Positions 43,246 to 53,545 of a DNA stretch of 64,000 bases are shown here, piece after piece; the first letter of the stretch is position 1, and each line of letters starts with the position of its first letter. This DNA is from Guyparkeria sp. WRN-7. GTDB taxonomy: Bacteria > Pseudomonadota > Gammaproteobacteria > Halothiobacillales > Halothiobacillaceae. Below the pieces are notes generated by a model. The model ran no database searches. It saw only the letters and a program-made list of their open reading frames with translations, and was not told the DNA's origin. Both the position numbers and the translations under genes were made by a program. The stretch is taken from positions 1 to 64,000 of the forward strand of contig NZ_LRFH01000014.1 of the NCBI RefSeq assembly GCF_001641825.1. The letters run 5' to 3'.

Positions 43246-45707
43246 CGCCCGGCACAGCGACCAACATCCGACTGGCCTGGCAGGGACTGGTCCGCGAGGT
43301 ACAGAGCGGGCTGCTCACCCCGATGCTTCTCGCCCTGCTGGTGGCCGTCTCGGCGGTGACGGCGGTGGGTTTCTTCGTCGACCGCGTCGACGGGGCGATG
43401 CGCGCGCAGGCCGCCCAGTTCCTCGCCGCCGACGCCCGGGTGGAGTCACCCGATCCGCTCGACGAGTGGGCCGCGACGGCCCAGGATCTGGGGCTACTCA
43501 CCAGCCAGCACGTCACTTTCCCCACCGTGGTGCTCGCCGGGCAGCAGAGCCAACTGGTCGGCCTCAAGGCGGTCGACGGCGCCTATCCGCTGCGTGGCGA
43601 CCTGCGCATCGACGACGGCGGGGCGGTAAACACGGTCGACCACGGACCATCCCCGGGGCAGGTCTGGATCGCCCGCCGCGCCCTGCTCTCGCTGGACACG
43701 GCGATCGGCGAGTCCATCGCGGTGGGACAGACGAGCCTCGAGATTGCCGCCGTGCTCGAACGCGAGCCGGACGTCGGCAACATCTTCGCCCAGGCCGCGC
43801 CACGGCTGATGATCCACCGCGACGACCTGGCCGCCACGGGGCTGGTGACCGATACCAGCCGCGTCGAGTATGCGCTGCTGCTGGCGAGCGATGCCGGCGA
43901 CCGCGATGCCCGGCTGGACGCCTTCGCCGACCGGCTACCGGACCGACTGCGGATCGAGCGCCCCGAATCGAGCCAACCCGCCTTCGAGACCGCCTTCGAC
44001 CGTGCCGCGCGCTTTCTCGGTCTCGCCTCGGTAGTCGCCGTGCTGCTCGCCGGTGCCGCCCTGGTGATCGCCGCGCGGCACTACAACCGCGTCCAGCAGG
44101 GAGCGGCGGCCCTGATGCGTGCCATGGGCGCCTCATCGAAGCAGATCGGGGCGATCTATCGCTGGCGCCTGCTGATGCTGGCGCTGCTGGCGGCCATCCC
44201 GGGCATCATGATCGGGGCGCTCACCCAGCTGCTGCTCGCCGACCTGATGGCCCAAGTGCTGGACGTCGACCTGCCGCCGCCCAGCCTGAGCCCGGTGGCG
44301 CTGGGGCTGGCCGTTGCCCTGGTCGCCCTGTTCGGTTTCGCCCTGCCGAGCCTGGTACAGCTCAAGCACACCCCGCCCCTGCGGGTGCTGGTCGAACATG
44401 CAGTCGCACCCAGCCCCGCCGCGACCCTGCTGTTCGGCGCGGGGCTGGGCGCGATCACGCTGCTGGTCTGGTTCCAGGCCCGCGATGCCGCGCTGACCCT
44501 GTGGGTGCTGGTCGGACTGGGGGCCAGCCTGCTGGTCTTTCTCGCCGTGGCCTGGCTGCTGGTGACGATGCTGCGCCGCTGGCCGGCGCGGGGCGTCGCC
44601 CGCTTCGGGCTGGCGCGCATGGCCCGCGCCCGCTGGTCTTCCGCCACGCAGATCGCCGCCCTAGCGCTGGGCGTGACCGCCGTGCTGTTGCTCTCGGTGG
44701 TCCGTTCGGACCTGATCGACGCCTGGGAGCGCCAGATCCCGGCCGATGCGCCCAACATCTTCGCCATCAACATCCAGCCGCAACAGGTGGACGGCATGCG
44801 CGCCTTCCTCGACCGCGCCGGGATCGAGAACGCGGGTTTCTACCCGATGGTGCGCGCCCGCTGGACGCAGATGGACGACGCGCCGGTCGACAAGGCGCGC
44901 TACGAGGGCCGCGCCCACCGGCTGGCGACCCGCGAGTTCAATCTCTCCGTGGGCGCGGAGGCGGCCGCCCACAACCGCGTGGTTGCCGGTGACCTGGACG
45001 CGGAGGGCTTCTCCGTGGAGGAAGGCATCGCCGAGACGCTCGGCTGGTCGCTGGGCGACCGGCTGACCTTCACCGTCGACGGCCGCGAGGTGAGCGGCGC
45101 GATCACCTCGCTCCGCGCGGTCGACTGGGATTCGATGCGGCCGAACTTCTTCGTTATCGCCAGCCCGTCGCTGATGGACGGGGTCGCCGCGCAGTACATC
45201 ACCAGCTTCCATTTCCCCGACGGGGCGCCGCAGACGCAAGTCGACCTGTTGCGCGAGTTCCCGACGGTGACGCTGTTCGACGTCTCGCGGATCCTCGACG
45301 AGGTACGCACGCTGATCGATCGCGCCAGCCAGGCGGTGGAGTACGTGTTCGCCTTCACGCTGGCCGCAGGACTGGTGGTGCTGCTGGCCGCCTTCGGCGC
45401 GAGCGAGCGCCAACGCATTCATGACGCCGCCGTCCTGCGGGTGATGGGCGCGAGTCGCGGCAAGGTGATCGCCGCGCTGTGGATCGAATTCCTCGCCCTG
45501 GGGCTGCTGGTGGGACTGCTGGCGGCCGTCGCTGCCATGACCGTCGGCGCCACGCTCTCGGCGCGGGTGTTCGACCTGCCGCTGGCGCTCAATCCGGCGC
45601 TGCTGCCCTGGGGACTGGGTGCCGGGCTGCTGCTCGCCGCGCTGGTCACGCCGCTGCTCGCTCGCCGCATGACGCGGGTACCGCCGGCAAGGGCGCTACG
45701 CCGCTAG
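43242..45707 (+). CDS. ybbP: FtsX-family ABC permease, YbbP-like
   Basis: Inner-membrane permease of 821 residues containing two FtsX/MacB domains. Helices lie near 25-45, 265-290, 315-340, 355-375 and 395-470 in the first half, with a last group from about 695 to 810. Two large periplasmic regions (about 50-250 and 490-680) lie between. Double-unit permeases of about 800 residues pairing with a YbbA ATPase are known. Lipid or lipoprotein extraction is a reasonable inference from the superfamily, not shown here. It converges with the ParA-like gene with 12 bases between stops. Confidence 0.92.
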   Translation: MTPGTATNIRLAWQGLVREVQSGLLTPMLLALLVAVSAVTAVGFFVDRVDGAMRAQAAQFLAADARVESPDPLDEWAATAQDLGLLTSQHVTFPTVVLAGQQSQLVGLKAVDGAYPLRGDLRIDDGGAVNTVDHGPSPGQVWIARRALLSLDTAIGESIAVGQTSLEIAAVLEREPDVGNIFAQAAPRLMIHRDDLAATGLVTDTSRVEYALLLASDAGDRDARLDAFADRLPDRLRIERPESSQPAFETAFDRAARFLGLASVVAVLLAGAALVIAARHYNRVQQGAAALMRAMGASSKQIGAIYRWRLLMLALLAAIPGIMIGALTQLLLADLMAQVLDVDLPPPSLSPVALGLAVALVALFGFALPSLVQLKHTPPLRVLVEHAVAPSPAATLLFGAGLGAITLLVWFQARDAALTLWVLVGLGASLLVFLAVAWLLVTMLRRWPARGVARFGLARMARARWSSATQIAALALGVTAVLLLSVVRSDLIDAWERQIPADAPNIFAINIQPQQVDGMRAFLDRAGIENAGFYPMVRARWTQMDDAPVDKARYEGRAHRLATREFNLSVGAEAAAHNRVVAGDLDAEGFSVEEGIAETLGWSLGDRLTFTVDGREVSGAITSLRAVDWDSMRPNFFVIASPSLMDGVAAQYITSFHFPDGAPQTQVDLLREFPTVTLFDVSRILDEVRTLIDRASQAVEYVFAFTLAAGLVVLLAAFGASERQRIHDAAVLRVMGASRGKVIAALWIEFLALGLLVGLLAAVAAMTVGATLSARVFDLPLALNPALLPWGLGAGLLLAALVTPLLARRMTRVPPARALRR

Positions 45708-45719
45708 CGCCGCAACGGC

Positions 45720-46463
45720 TCAGGCAAACAGCGCGTCGATCTCCTCCCACAGCGCGCGGTAGGCCTGATTGGCCGGATGGCGCGGCTCGCGGTAGACGCT
45801 GGGCTGCTGGTCCTCGCCCATGCGCTCGATCACCGAGGCGTAGGGGATTTCCGTTTCCAGCAGTTCGGGGATGTCGTGGCGATGGCGTTCGCCGAACTCT
45901 CGATGCATGCGCCGGCGGCGATCCACCAGTCCGAGGTACGCATGCAATCGTTCCGGGTGGATCTTGCGCTCGGCCAGGTGCTGCTTGAGCTGGTACCAGG
46001 TGCGTTCGGAGAGATGCGTGGGCACCATCGGCACCAGCACCAGATCGGCGGCGCGCAGGACGTTGTCCGCCAGCAGCGACAGTCCGGGCGGGGCGTCGAT
46101 CCAGATCTCCTCGAACTGCTCGGCCAGCGGGTCGAGCAGCTTGGCGAGCCGGTAGCCGGCATCCTTCTTGTCGGCCAGGTGGTGCTCGATCGCCTGCTGT
46201 CCGGGCAACGCCGGCAGGATCCAGAGATGGTTATGAATGGTGGGACGAACGGCCTTGGCAATGCCCTTGGCCTTGAGGAGTTTCTTCACCGGCCGCTCGG
46301 CAGTGGGCTCGGCCTGCAGGTACCACGAGGCGGCACGTTGCGGGTCGAGATCCCAGACCAGCACCCGCCGACCGGCGGCCGCCGACAGCGCGGCGAGATT
46401 GACCGTCGAGGCGGTCTTGCCCACCCCGCCCTTGACTGAATACAGCGCGACCGTCTGGGCCAT
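45720..46463 (-). CDS. ParA/MinD-like ATPase, orphan
   Basis: Cytoplasmic ATPase of 247 residues with the deviant Walker A KGGVGKT (11-17, signature K11), VWDLDPQRAASW (Walker A'), and IDAPPGLSLLADNVL (Walker B). No N-terminal DNA-binding domain and no ParB or cargo gene is nearby, so it is neither a typical chromosomal nor plasmid ParA. Candidates include positioning of a protein complex, as McdA does for carboxysomes. The sequence gives no cargo. Confidence 0.85.
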   Translation of the reverse strand: MAQTVALYSVKGGVGKTASTVNLAALSAAAGRRVLVWDLDPQRAASWYLQAEPTAERPVKKLLKAKGIAKAVRPTIHNHLWILPALPGQQAIEHHLADKKDAGYRLAKLLDPLAEQFEEIWIDAPPGLSLLADNVLRAADLVLVPMVPTHLSERTWYQLKQHLAERKIHPERLHAYLGLVDRRRRMHREFGERHRHDIPELLETEIPYASVIERMGEDQQPSVYREPRHPANQAYRALWEEIDALFA

Positions 46464-46552
46464 GCGACTCCCTGCTCCTGCCTCTGGTTAGCCTGCCGGC
46501 GAGCATAGCACCGGGTCGGGCCAAATCTTGTGACAGGAGGCGGGCAACCGCG

Positions 46553-47998
<1,446 letters not shown>

Positions 47999-48005
47999 GT
48001 CAGGT

Positions 48006-49112
48006 CTACTCGTTCGAAAAATCGGATGACAACCCGCCCGGCGGATCGTCCGGATGGATCGGCAGGATCAGGGAGAAACGGGTCACACGGCGCATGGGCA
48101 CGAACTCGATCATGCCCTGATGGCGTTCGGCGATGGTCTGCGCCAGCGACAGCCCCAGGCCGCTGCCACCGGGCCGGCCGCTGACCATGGGCAGGAATAG
48201 GGTCTCCACCAGTTCCTTGGGCACGCCCGGGCCGTTGTCCTCGACATCGATGCGCACTGCCAGGCGGTGGCGCTTGCCGTGGACGGTGAACTGACGCAGC
48301 ACCCGGGTGCGAAAGGTCAGTCTGGGGTTGGGGGTCTCGCCCTCGCGCATGGCCTGAACGGCATTGCGGGCGAGATTGAGCAGCACCTGCACCAGCTGGT
48401 CGCGATCGGCCCAGACGTCCGGCAGGCTGGGATCGTAGTCGAGCTTCCAGTCGAGCGGCTTGTCGCCGGCCTCGATGCGCAGCAGCTGGCGCACCTGCTC
48501 GAGGGGTTCGTGGACGTTGACCCACTCGAAGTTCGGCTTGTCGATGGGCCCCAGCATCCGATCGATCAGCCCGCGCAGCCGGTCGGTCTCCTGCAGGATG
48601 ATGCGGGTGTACTCGGTGAGCCGGTCGTCGGGCAGCTCGCGCTCGAGCAGCTGGGCGGCCCCGCGCACGCCACCGAGCGGGTTCTTCAGCTCGTGAGCCA
48701 GCCCGCGCATCATCTGCCGGGTGGTCATCTGCAGGGAATTGATGCGCGCATCGCGGGAGATGCGCAGGTGGCGCTCGATGTCGTTGAGCTCCAGCATCAC
48801 CCGCGCACCGGGGTACTCGGGGCGCGGCGTGATCGCGCAGTCGGCGACCCGGACCAGCTCGTGGGCGAGCACCAGCTCCACCTCGCGCAGCGTCATCACC
48901 TGGCTGGTGGAAAGCGCTTCGCGGATGGTGTCGACCAGCAGCGAATTGGCCTCGAAGACCGCGTCGAAACCGGACTTCAGCGCCGCCGTGTAACTGGTGC
49001 CCAGAAACTGCTCGGCGGCCGAATTGAGATAGATCGGCCGGTTACGCTCGTCGAGCACCACGATCGCGGTGTTGAGGGTATCGGCAAGGCGCGGCTCGGT
49101 TCTGGGCTTCAT
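48006..49112 (-). CDS. ntrB: Nitrogen sensor kinase NtrB
   Basis: Soluble histidine kinase/phosphatase for NtrC, itself controlled by PII. The 368-residue protein has an N-terminal PAS domain (about 8-110), the phosphoacceptor H140 in GLAHELKNPLGG, and an ATPase domain with NLARNAVQAM and GSGLGLSLAQ. The ATG at 49112 has GGAG six bases upstream; the frame extends 23 codons further, into the region of the sigma-54-type promoter. glnD, which modifies PII, is in this window; glnA is not. Confidence 0.95.
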   Translation of the reverse strand: MKPRTEPRLADTLNTAIVVLDERNRPIYLNSAAEQFLGTSYTAALKSGFDAVFEANSLLVDTIREALSTSQVMTLREVELVLAHELVRVADCAITPRPEYPGARVMLELNDIERHLRISRDARINSLQMTTRQMMRGLAHELKNPLGGVRGAAQLLERELPDDRLTEYTRIILQETDRLRGLIDRMLGPIDKPNFEWVNVHEPLEQVRQLLRIEAGDKPLDWKLDYDPSLPDVWADRDQLVQVLLNLARNAVQAMREGETPNPRLTFRTRVLRQFTVHGKRHRLAVRIDVEDNGPGVPKELVETLFLPMVSGRPGGSGLGLSLAQTIAERHQGMIEFVPMRRVTRFSLILPIHPDDPPGGLSSDFSNE

Positions 49113-49177
49113 GCACTGCTCCACCGGACTAGGGCGGCCGGCAGGGCGCTCCTGCCGGGCGGGTGGCTGTTTTTGGT

Positions 49178-49191
49178 GCAATTAGCGTGCC
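49178..49191 (-). promoter_or_regulatory. Sigma-54 (-24/-12) promoter of ntrBC
   Basis: Minus strand GGCACGCTAATTGC: GG at 49191-49190, ten bases, GC at 49179-49178, the exact GG-N10-GC spacing. It agrees with GGCACG-N4-TTGCA, with the base preceding GG being G instead of T. The start site would be near 49166, about 55 bases before ntrB. Confidence 0.75.
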
Positions 49192-49286
49192 CGGCCGGAC
49201 GGCACGGCGCAAAAACCGGGAAAACGCGCCCCACAGCGGTTCAACGAGACTCCAGAAAGAGACTCCGCTTAGAGGAATGTGCCAAA

Positions 49287-49303
49287 TGCACCCTATCAGT
49301 GCA
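49287..49303. promoter_or_regulatory. NtrC-binding enhancer upstream of ntrBC
   Basis: TGCAC-N7-GTGCA, a perfect dyad matching the NtrC site consensus, centred about 130 bases upstream of the inferred sigma-54 start site. That is a normal distance for an enhancer. It lies just after the DUF4124 gene. Confidence 0.75.
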
Positions 49304-49324
49304 TCAAGATAGTCCACCGCTCCC

Positions 49325-49951
49325 TTATTGTGCAGGCGTGATCAGCTGGAAACGCACCGGAGCACTCTCAAGGAGCACGTCACCATTGCGGCGAATCTGG
49401 GCCACCAGCTCATGTCGACCGGAAGCGAGACCGTTGACCAGGTGACGCCGCCCGGTGGACTCCTGCACCCGCGGCCGACCGTCGACCAGGATGAACACCC
49501 GGTCGTCGCGCTGCAGCCCGGGCTGGATCGCAAGCTCGATCGTGATGCTGCCGTGGGGACGGCTGGCGACCTCGCCGTCGACCGGCTCGGTGATCGCCAG
49601 GTGCTGATACGGAGCCGGCTCGCTGGACGCGTCCGGCGACGGGGACGGCTCGGCCGCTGCCCCGGAGGGCGTGTCCGCCGATGTGCCGGACGAGGGGTCC
49701 GGCGTCGTCTGCGACGACTCCGGCGAGCCCGGTTCCGGCAGTTCGACCGGCTCCATGGGGATGACCGGCGCCGACTCGACCTCGTGCACCTTCGCGCCGG
49801 CAACCGGCTCGTCGGTGAACACCGTCTCGCCGGCGCTGTTGGTGTACTGATAGACCTTGGCGGCGGAACCCGGCATGACCACGCCCATCAGCGCGATCAG
49901 GCCCAGCGGCCAGGCCAGCAGGCGGGGATTCCTTCCGGTGACGTCGGGCAT
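49325..49951 (-). CDS. DUF4124-domain exported protein
   Basis: Envelope protein of 208 residues with a signal peptide (about 1-31, ending GSA-A). It has the DUF4124 start YQYTNSAGETVFTDEP (about 34-50), a Pro/Ser/Glu/Thr-rich linker (about 66-112), and a beta-rich C-terminal half. Such proteins often stand between glnA and ntrB in gammaproteobacteria; here purK precedes it. It lies upstream of the ntrBC promoter, on the same strand. No function is established for the domain. Confidence 0.8.
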   Translation of the reverse strand: MPDVTGRNPRLLAWPLGLIALMGVVMPGSAAKVYQYTNSAGETVFTDEPVAGAKVHEVESAPVIPMEPVELPEPGSPESSQTTPDPSSGTSADTPSGAAAEPSPSPDASSEPAPYQHLAITEPVDGEVASRPHGSITIELAIQPGLQRDDRVFILVDGRPRVQESTGRRHLVNGLASGRHELVAQIRRNGDVLLESAPVRFQLITPAQ

Positions 49952-49979
49952 GATTCCTTCCCTCGACGGTGAGAGCGGC

Positions 49980-51173
49980 TTAGTCGCCGGGCGGCGTGAT
50001 CAGGCCGCGTAGCCGGTCGAGCCGCGATTCGAGCGCGGTGTCGTCCGGGGCGGTGACGGTCACGTGGCCGAGCTTGCGCCCCGGTCGCGGTGTCTTGCCG
50101 TAATCGTGCCAGCTGGTACCCGGCACGGCCATCACGGCCATCGGGTCGGGCAGACGGCCGACCAGGTTGAGCATGGCGACCTCGCCCAGCGGGTCGGTAT
50201 CGCCCAGAGGCCACCCCAGCAGCGCGCGGAGGTGGTTCTCGAACTGCGAGGTGCGCGCCCCGCCCAGGCTCCAGTGGCCGCTGTTGTGCACGCGCGGCGC
50301 CATCTCGTTGATCACCAGCCGGCCATCGACGACGAAGAACTCGATCGTCAGTGCGCCGACATAGTCGAGCTTCTCCAGCACCAGACCGGCCGCGCGTTCG
50401 GCCTCTGCCTGCAGCGGGTCACCCCGGTGGGCGGTGGTCTGCCAGAGAATGCCGTGGCGATGGACGTTGGTGACCAGCGGGTAGACGCGCTGCTCGCCGC
50501 TGCGACTGCGCACGGCAACGATCGAGACCTCGCGTTCGAACGACTGCATCTTCTCCAGTACCGCCGGCACCCCGCCGATGGCCTCCCAGGCGGAAGCGGC
50601 CTCGCCGGGATTGCCCGGCCCGCCCTCGTGGGCGGCGTGGGCCGGGTCGGCCAGGCGCACCTGACCCTTGCCGTCGTAGCCGAAACGCCGCGTCTTGAGG
50701 ATCGAGGCACCACCGAGATGCGCCACGCCCTGGACGATGTCGCGCACCGAGTCGACCTGCACCCAAGGGGCAACCGTCAGACCCAGCCCTTCGAAGAACT
50801 GTTTCTCCTCGAGTCGGTCCTGGGCAACGGCCAGCGCCGCCGTTCCGGGCATCAGGCAGTTGCGCGCCGCGACACGCTCGGCGGAGGCCTGCGGGACGTT
50901 CTCGAACTCCAGCGTGACCACGTCGCATTCGACGGCCAGACGTTCGAGCGCCTCGGCGTCATCGAACTCGGCGCGGATGTGCCGACCGACCGAGGCGGCC
51001 GGCGGCTCGAATGCCGGATCGAGAAAGGTGAACCGGTGGCCCATGGCCACCCCGGCCAGACCCAGCATCTGGCCCAGCTGGCCACCGCCGATCACGCCGA
51101 TGTGCAGACCCGCGGGCTCGCCGGTGCGGCCCTCGACACGCGGCACCTCGCACTGATTCTCGACGCCAGCCAT
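49980..51173 (-). CDS. purK: 5-(carboxyamino)imidazole ribonucleotide synthase
   Basis: ATP-grasp enzyme that carboxylates AIR to N5-CAIR in purine synthesis. The 397-residue protein begins its domain with IGVIGGGQLGQMLGLAG and has LEFENVP, KTRRFGYDGKGQ and the metal-binding NEMAPRVHNSGHW. The ATG at 51173 lies four bases after the purE stop, so sirB2-purE-purK are co-transcribed. It is slightly longer than E. coli PurK (355), partly from the N-terminal 22 residues. Confidence 0.96.
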   Translation of the reverse strand: MAGVENQCEVPRVEGRTGEPAGLHIGVIGGGQLGQMLGLAGVAMGHRFTFLDPAFEPPAASVGRHIRAEFDDAEALERLAVECDVVTLEFENVPQASAERVAARNCLMPGTAALAVAQDRLEEKQFFEGLGLTVAPWVQVDSVRDIVQGVAHLGGASILKTRRFGYDGKGQVRLADPAHAAHEGGPGNPGEAASAWEAIGGVPAVLEKMQSFEREVSIVAVRSRSGEQRVYPLVTNVHRHGILWQTTAHRGDPLQAEAERAAGLVLEKLDYVGALTIEFFVVDGRLVINEMAPRVHNSGHWSLGGARTSQFENHLRALLGWPLGDTDPLGEVAMLNLVGRLPDPMAVMAVPGTSWHDYGKTPRPGRKLGHVTVTAPDDTALESRLDRLRGLITPPGD

Positions 51174-51177
51174 CGAT

Positions 51178-51675
51178 TCAGTCCTCGCCCGGCTCGGGCT
51201 TGTCGAGCACCGCCTGGGTCTGGCGCTCGCGCCAGGCATCCAGACGCCCGGCCAGGGCCTCGTCGTTGTTCGCCAGCGTCGCGGCGGCCAGCAGCGCGGC
51301 ATTGATGGCCCCGGAGCGGCCGATCGCGAGCGTGCCCACCGGCACGCCGGCCGGCATCTGCACGATCGACAGCAGCGAATCCATGCCCGAAAGGGCCTTG
51401 GACTGCACGGGCACACCGAACACCGGCAGGCGAGTCTTGGCCGCCACCATGCCTGGCAGGTGCGCGGCACCTCCGGCACCGGCGATGATGATCTTCAGCC
51501 CCCGGCCGACGGCCGACTCGGCATAGTCGAACAGCTTGTCGGGCGTGCGGTGCGCGGAGACCACCTCCTTCTCGAAGGGAATCTCCAGCGCCTCGAGCGT
51601 CTCGCAGGCATGGCTCATGGTCTCCCAGTCGGACTGGGACCCCATGATCACGCCAACCAGCGGTTGCGCACTCAT
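51178..51675 (-). CDS. purE: N5-carboxyaminoimidazole ribonucleotide mutase (class I)
   Basis: Moves the carboxyl group from N5-CAIR to give CAIR. The 165-residue protein has [24 protein letters not shown] with the catalytic histidine, and [14 protein letters not shown]. Pairing with purK makes it class I. A short charged tail ([17 protein letters not shown]) extends past the family core. It overlaps the sirB2 stop (ATGA). Confidence 0.97.
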   Translation of the reverse strand: MSAQPLVGVIMGSQSDWETMSHACETLEALEIPFEKEVVSAHRTPDKLFDYAESAVGRGLKIIIAGAGGAAHLPGMVAAKTRLPVFGVPVQSKALSGMDSLLSIVQMPAGVPVGTLAIGRSGAINAALLAAATLANNDEALAGRLDAWRERQTQAVLDKPEPGED

Positions 51676-52088
51676 ACGCCGGTCACCATGGCCGGCAGGA
51701 CGTCCTGCAGTTGCGGGTGCGTGTTCGCCACACCCACCGCCGCGATGTACAGGAACACCAGGATGGCGAGGATCCAGGCGCTGGCCCGCATGCCGCGGGT
51801 CTTGCCGAAGCGCATCGCCACCAGCCCCAGGCCGATGTAGACGACCAGGCCGACGATCTTGACGGTCAGGAACTGCGGGTGGACGCCGTTGCTCCAGAAG
51901 AGCAGCCAAGCGGCGACCAGGGCGCTGACCAGCAGGACGGTATCGACGACGTGCGGCGTGATCTTCACCCACTTCTTCTTCAGCATCGACGAGCCGGCGA
52001 GCATCCAGCCGCCGCGCACGACGAAACCGAGCAGCGACAGCACGGCCGCCAGGGCGTGCAGGTGAATCCAGAACGAGGCTTGAGCCAT
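51672..52088 (-). CDS. SirB2-family membrane protein
   Basis: Small inner-membrane protein of 138 residues with four hydrophobic segments (about 6-27, 47-65, 76-95 and 102-120). [25 protein letters not shown] and [18 protein letters not shown] have the conserved His pattern of SirB2, a family of unknown biochemistry distantly like CopD or heme-linked membrane proteins. The ATG at 52088 begins the family sequence. It leads the purEK operon, an association not explained by function. Confidence 0.82.
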   Translation of the reverse strand: MAQASFWIHLHALAAVLSLLGFVVRGGWMLAGSSMLKKKWVKITPHVVDTVLLVSALVAAWLLFWSNGVHPQFLTVKIVGLVVYIGLGLVAMRFGKTRGMRASAWILAILVFLYIAAVGVANTHPQLQDVLPAMVTGV

Positions 52089-52225
52089 GGGGCAATCTTC
52101 CCGATTGATATGTCCGTGGTGACCGCGAAATCGCGGAAAGAGGCAAGCATAAATCATCGGCGCCCACCCCCCAAGGTCGCTACACTGGGCTTTCCCTCGC
52201 ACCGAGATCGACACGAGGTGTCGCC

Positions 52226-52894
52226 ATGCAGCTACCCAACCACCTGGTTTCCCTGCCCATTGCCGTGATTGGCTGGCTGATCGCAGTTGTCAGCGTGGCC
52301 TGGGCGGTGCGCGCGGCGCCCTGGTCCGCCTTGCGCGCCGAGCCTGCCCGTTTCAATCTGGTGGGGCTGGCCGGACTGTTCCTGCTCGGCATGTGGTCGC
52401 TCAAGGCCACGCTGATGCCGGGACTGACGCTGCACTTTCTCGGCGCGGCCACCGCGACGCTCGTGATCGGTCTGGAGCTGACGCTGATCGCCGGCCTGAT
52501 CGCCGCCATCGTGCTGCCGCTGGCGTTCGGCGGCGGCCTGGCGATCGCCGGCTGGCACTTCGTCCTCGCGGCACTGCTGCCGGCACTGATCACCTACGCC
52601 ATCACGCGGGGCTCGCAGCGCTGGATGCCGCCGAACTTCTTCATCTACCTGTTCATCGGCGTGTTCCTCTCGGCGGTGCTGGGCGTAATCGCCCACGGCA
52701 CCGGCACCGCACTGCTGGTCATGGCCATGGGGCTCTACGATGCCGACATCGTCTGGAACAACTATCTGCGCATCCTGCCGCTGCTGGCATTCCCGGAAGG
52801 GGTGATCAACGGCATGATCATGACCGCGCTGGCACTGGTGATCCCGCAGTGGGTGATTTCCTTCGACGATCATTTCTACATCGACGGGCGCTAG
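52226..52894 (+). CDS. CbiM-like integral membrane protein (COG3235-type)
   Basis: Membrane protein of 222 residues with about six helices and the CbiM-like core FLGAATATLVIGLELTLIAG and PEGVINGMIMTAL. ECF-type metal-uptake permeases share this core. No ATPase (CbiO), CbiQ or CbiN gene is nearby, and the N-terminal metal-binding MHI of CbiM is absent: it starts MQLPNHLVSLP. It may be a stand-alone relative. GAGGTG lies six bases before the ATG. Confidence 0.7.
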   Translation: MQLPNHLVSLPIAVIGWLIAVVSVAWAVRAAPWSALRAEPARFNLVGLAGLFLLGMWSLKATLMPGLTLHFLGAATATLVIGLELTLIAGLIAAIVLPLAFGGGLAIAGWHFVLAALLPALITYAITRGSQRWMPPNFFIYLFIGVFLSAVLGVIAHGTGTALLVMAMGLYDADIVWNNYLRILPLLAFPEGVINGMIMTALALVIPQWVISFDDHFYIDGR

Positions 52895-52942
52895 GCACCG
52901 GCAGCGCCGGTCGCCCCCGGGATTGCGACCTGCCGCTGCAGT

Positions 52943-52969
52943 TTGCAAGATGCAACTCGCGCACGAGTT
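52943..52969. repeat. Two short adjacent inverted repeats upstream of the cytochrome gene
   Basis: TTGCA-N3-TGCAA (52943-52955) abuts AACTCG-N4-CGAGTT (52954-52969) in a 218-bp spacer (52895-53112). They may be regulatory. No clear promoter boxes are seen in the rest of the spacer. Confidence 0.35.
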
Positions 52970-53112
52970 ATCAGTCAGAGCTTGGGCAGCTAAGCATCTG
53001 TTTATGAAGGGCGCCCGATCCCCTTCCGGATGGCATGGATCCTGCTAATCCACTCCCCAGCCGAGCAGGAGTGAGCTCGGACAATTAAGACACGAGATAT
53101 CAGGAGTTCCCC

Positions 53113-53454
53113 ATGAAAAAACTGACCGCGATCGCATTCGCTTCGGGTCTGGCCGTTGCCTCCATGCAGGCCATGGCTGCCGACGCCACCGCCGGCAAGA
53201 AGCTCTACGAGCAGAGCTGCGCGTCCTGCCACGGCATGAAGGCCGAAGGCCAGGGCATGTTCCCGAAGCTGGCCGGCAAGAGCGCCGAGCGCATCTCCAC
53301 CGCCCTGACCCACTACAAGAACGGCGATCAGGCCGCTCTGAAGGAAATGGACGGCAACATCGGCGGCTCCAACTACGCCATCATGGCGCCGAACGCCGCC
53401 GGCCTGTCGCAGAGCGACATCGAGAACCTGGGCGCCTTCATCGGCAGCCTCTGA
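53113..53454 (+). CDS. Periplasmic class I c-type cytochrome (c4/c553-like single domain)
   Basis: Monoheme electron carrier of 113 residues with signal peptide 1-22 (ending AMA-A), heme site CASCH (C36, C39, H40) and a likely axial methionine in YAIMAPNAAGLS. The sequence after the heme resembles each domain of the triple-heme cytochrome encoded at 55.0-56.2 kb, especially the YxxMAPNAxxLS segment. Strong Shine-Dalgarno AGGAG. It is monocistronic with a clear terminator. The partner oxidase or donor is not in the window. Confidence 0.93.
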   Translation: MKKLTAIAFASGLAVASMQAMAADATAGKKLYEQSCASCHGMKAEGQGMFPKLAGKSAERISTALTHYKNGDQAALKEMDGNIGGSNYAIMAPNAAGLSQSDIENLGAFIGSL

Positions 53455-53479
53455 TCTCGCAGCCGACCCGGCACCCAAC

Positions 53480-53512
53480 AAAAAGCCCGGACCGATTGGT
53501 CCGGGCTTTTTT
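53480..53512. terminator. Bidirectional terminator between the cytochrome gene and fetB
   Basis: A 10-bp stem AGCCCGGACC/GGTCCGGGCT with a 4-nt loop (53484-53507) is flanked by A5 and T6 runs. It serves the convergent cytochrome and fetB genes. Confidence 0.92.
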
Positions 53513-53545
53513 GTGCCCGACGAAACAGCGGACCCTGATGGAGGC

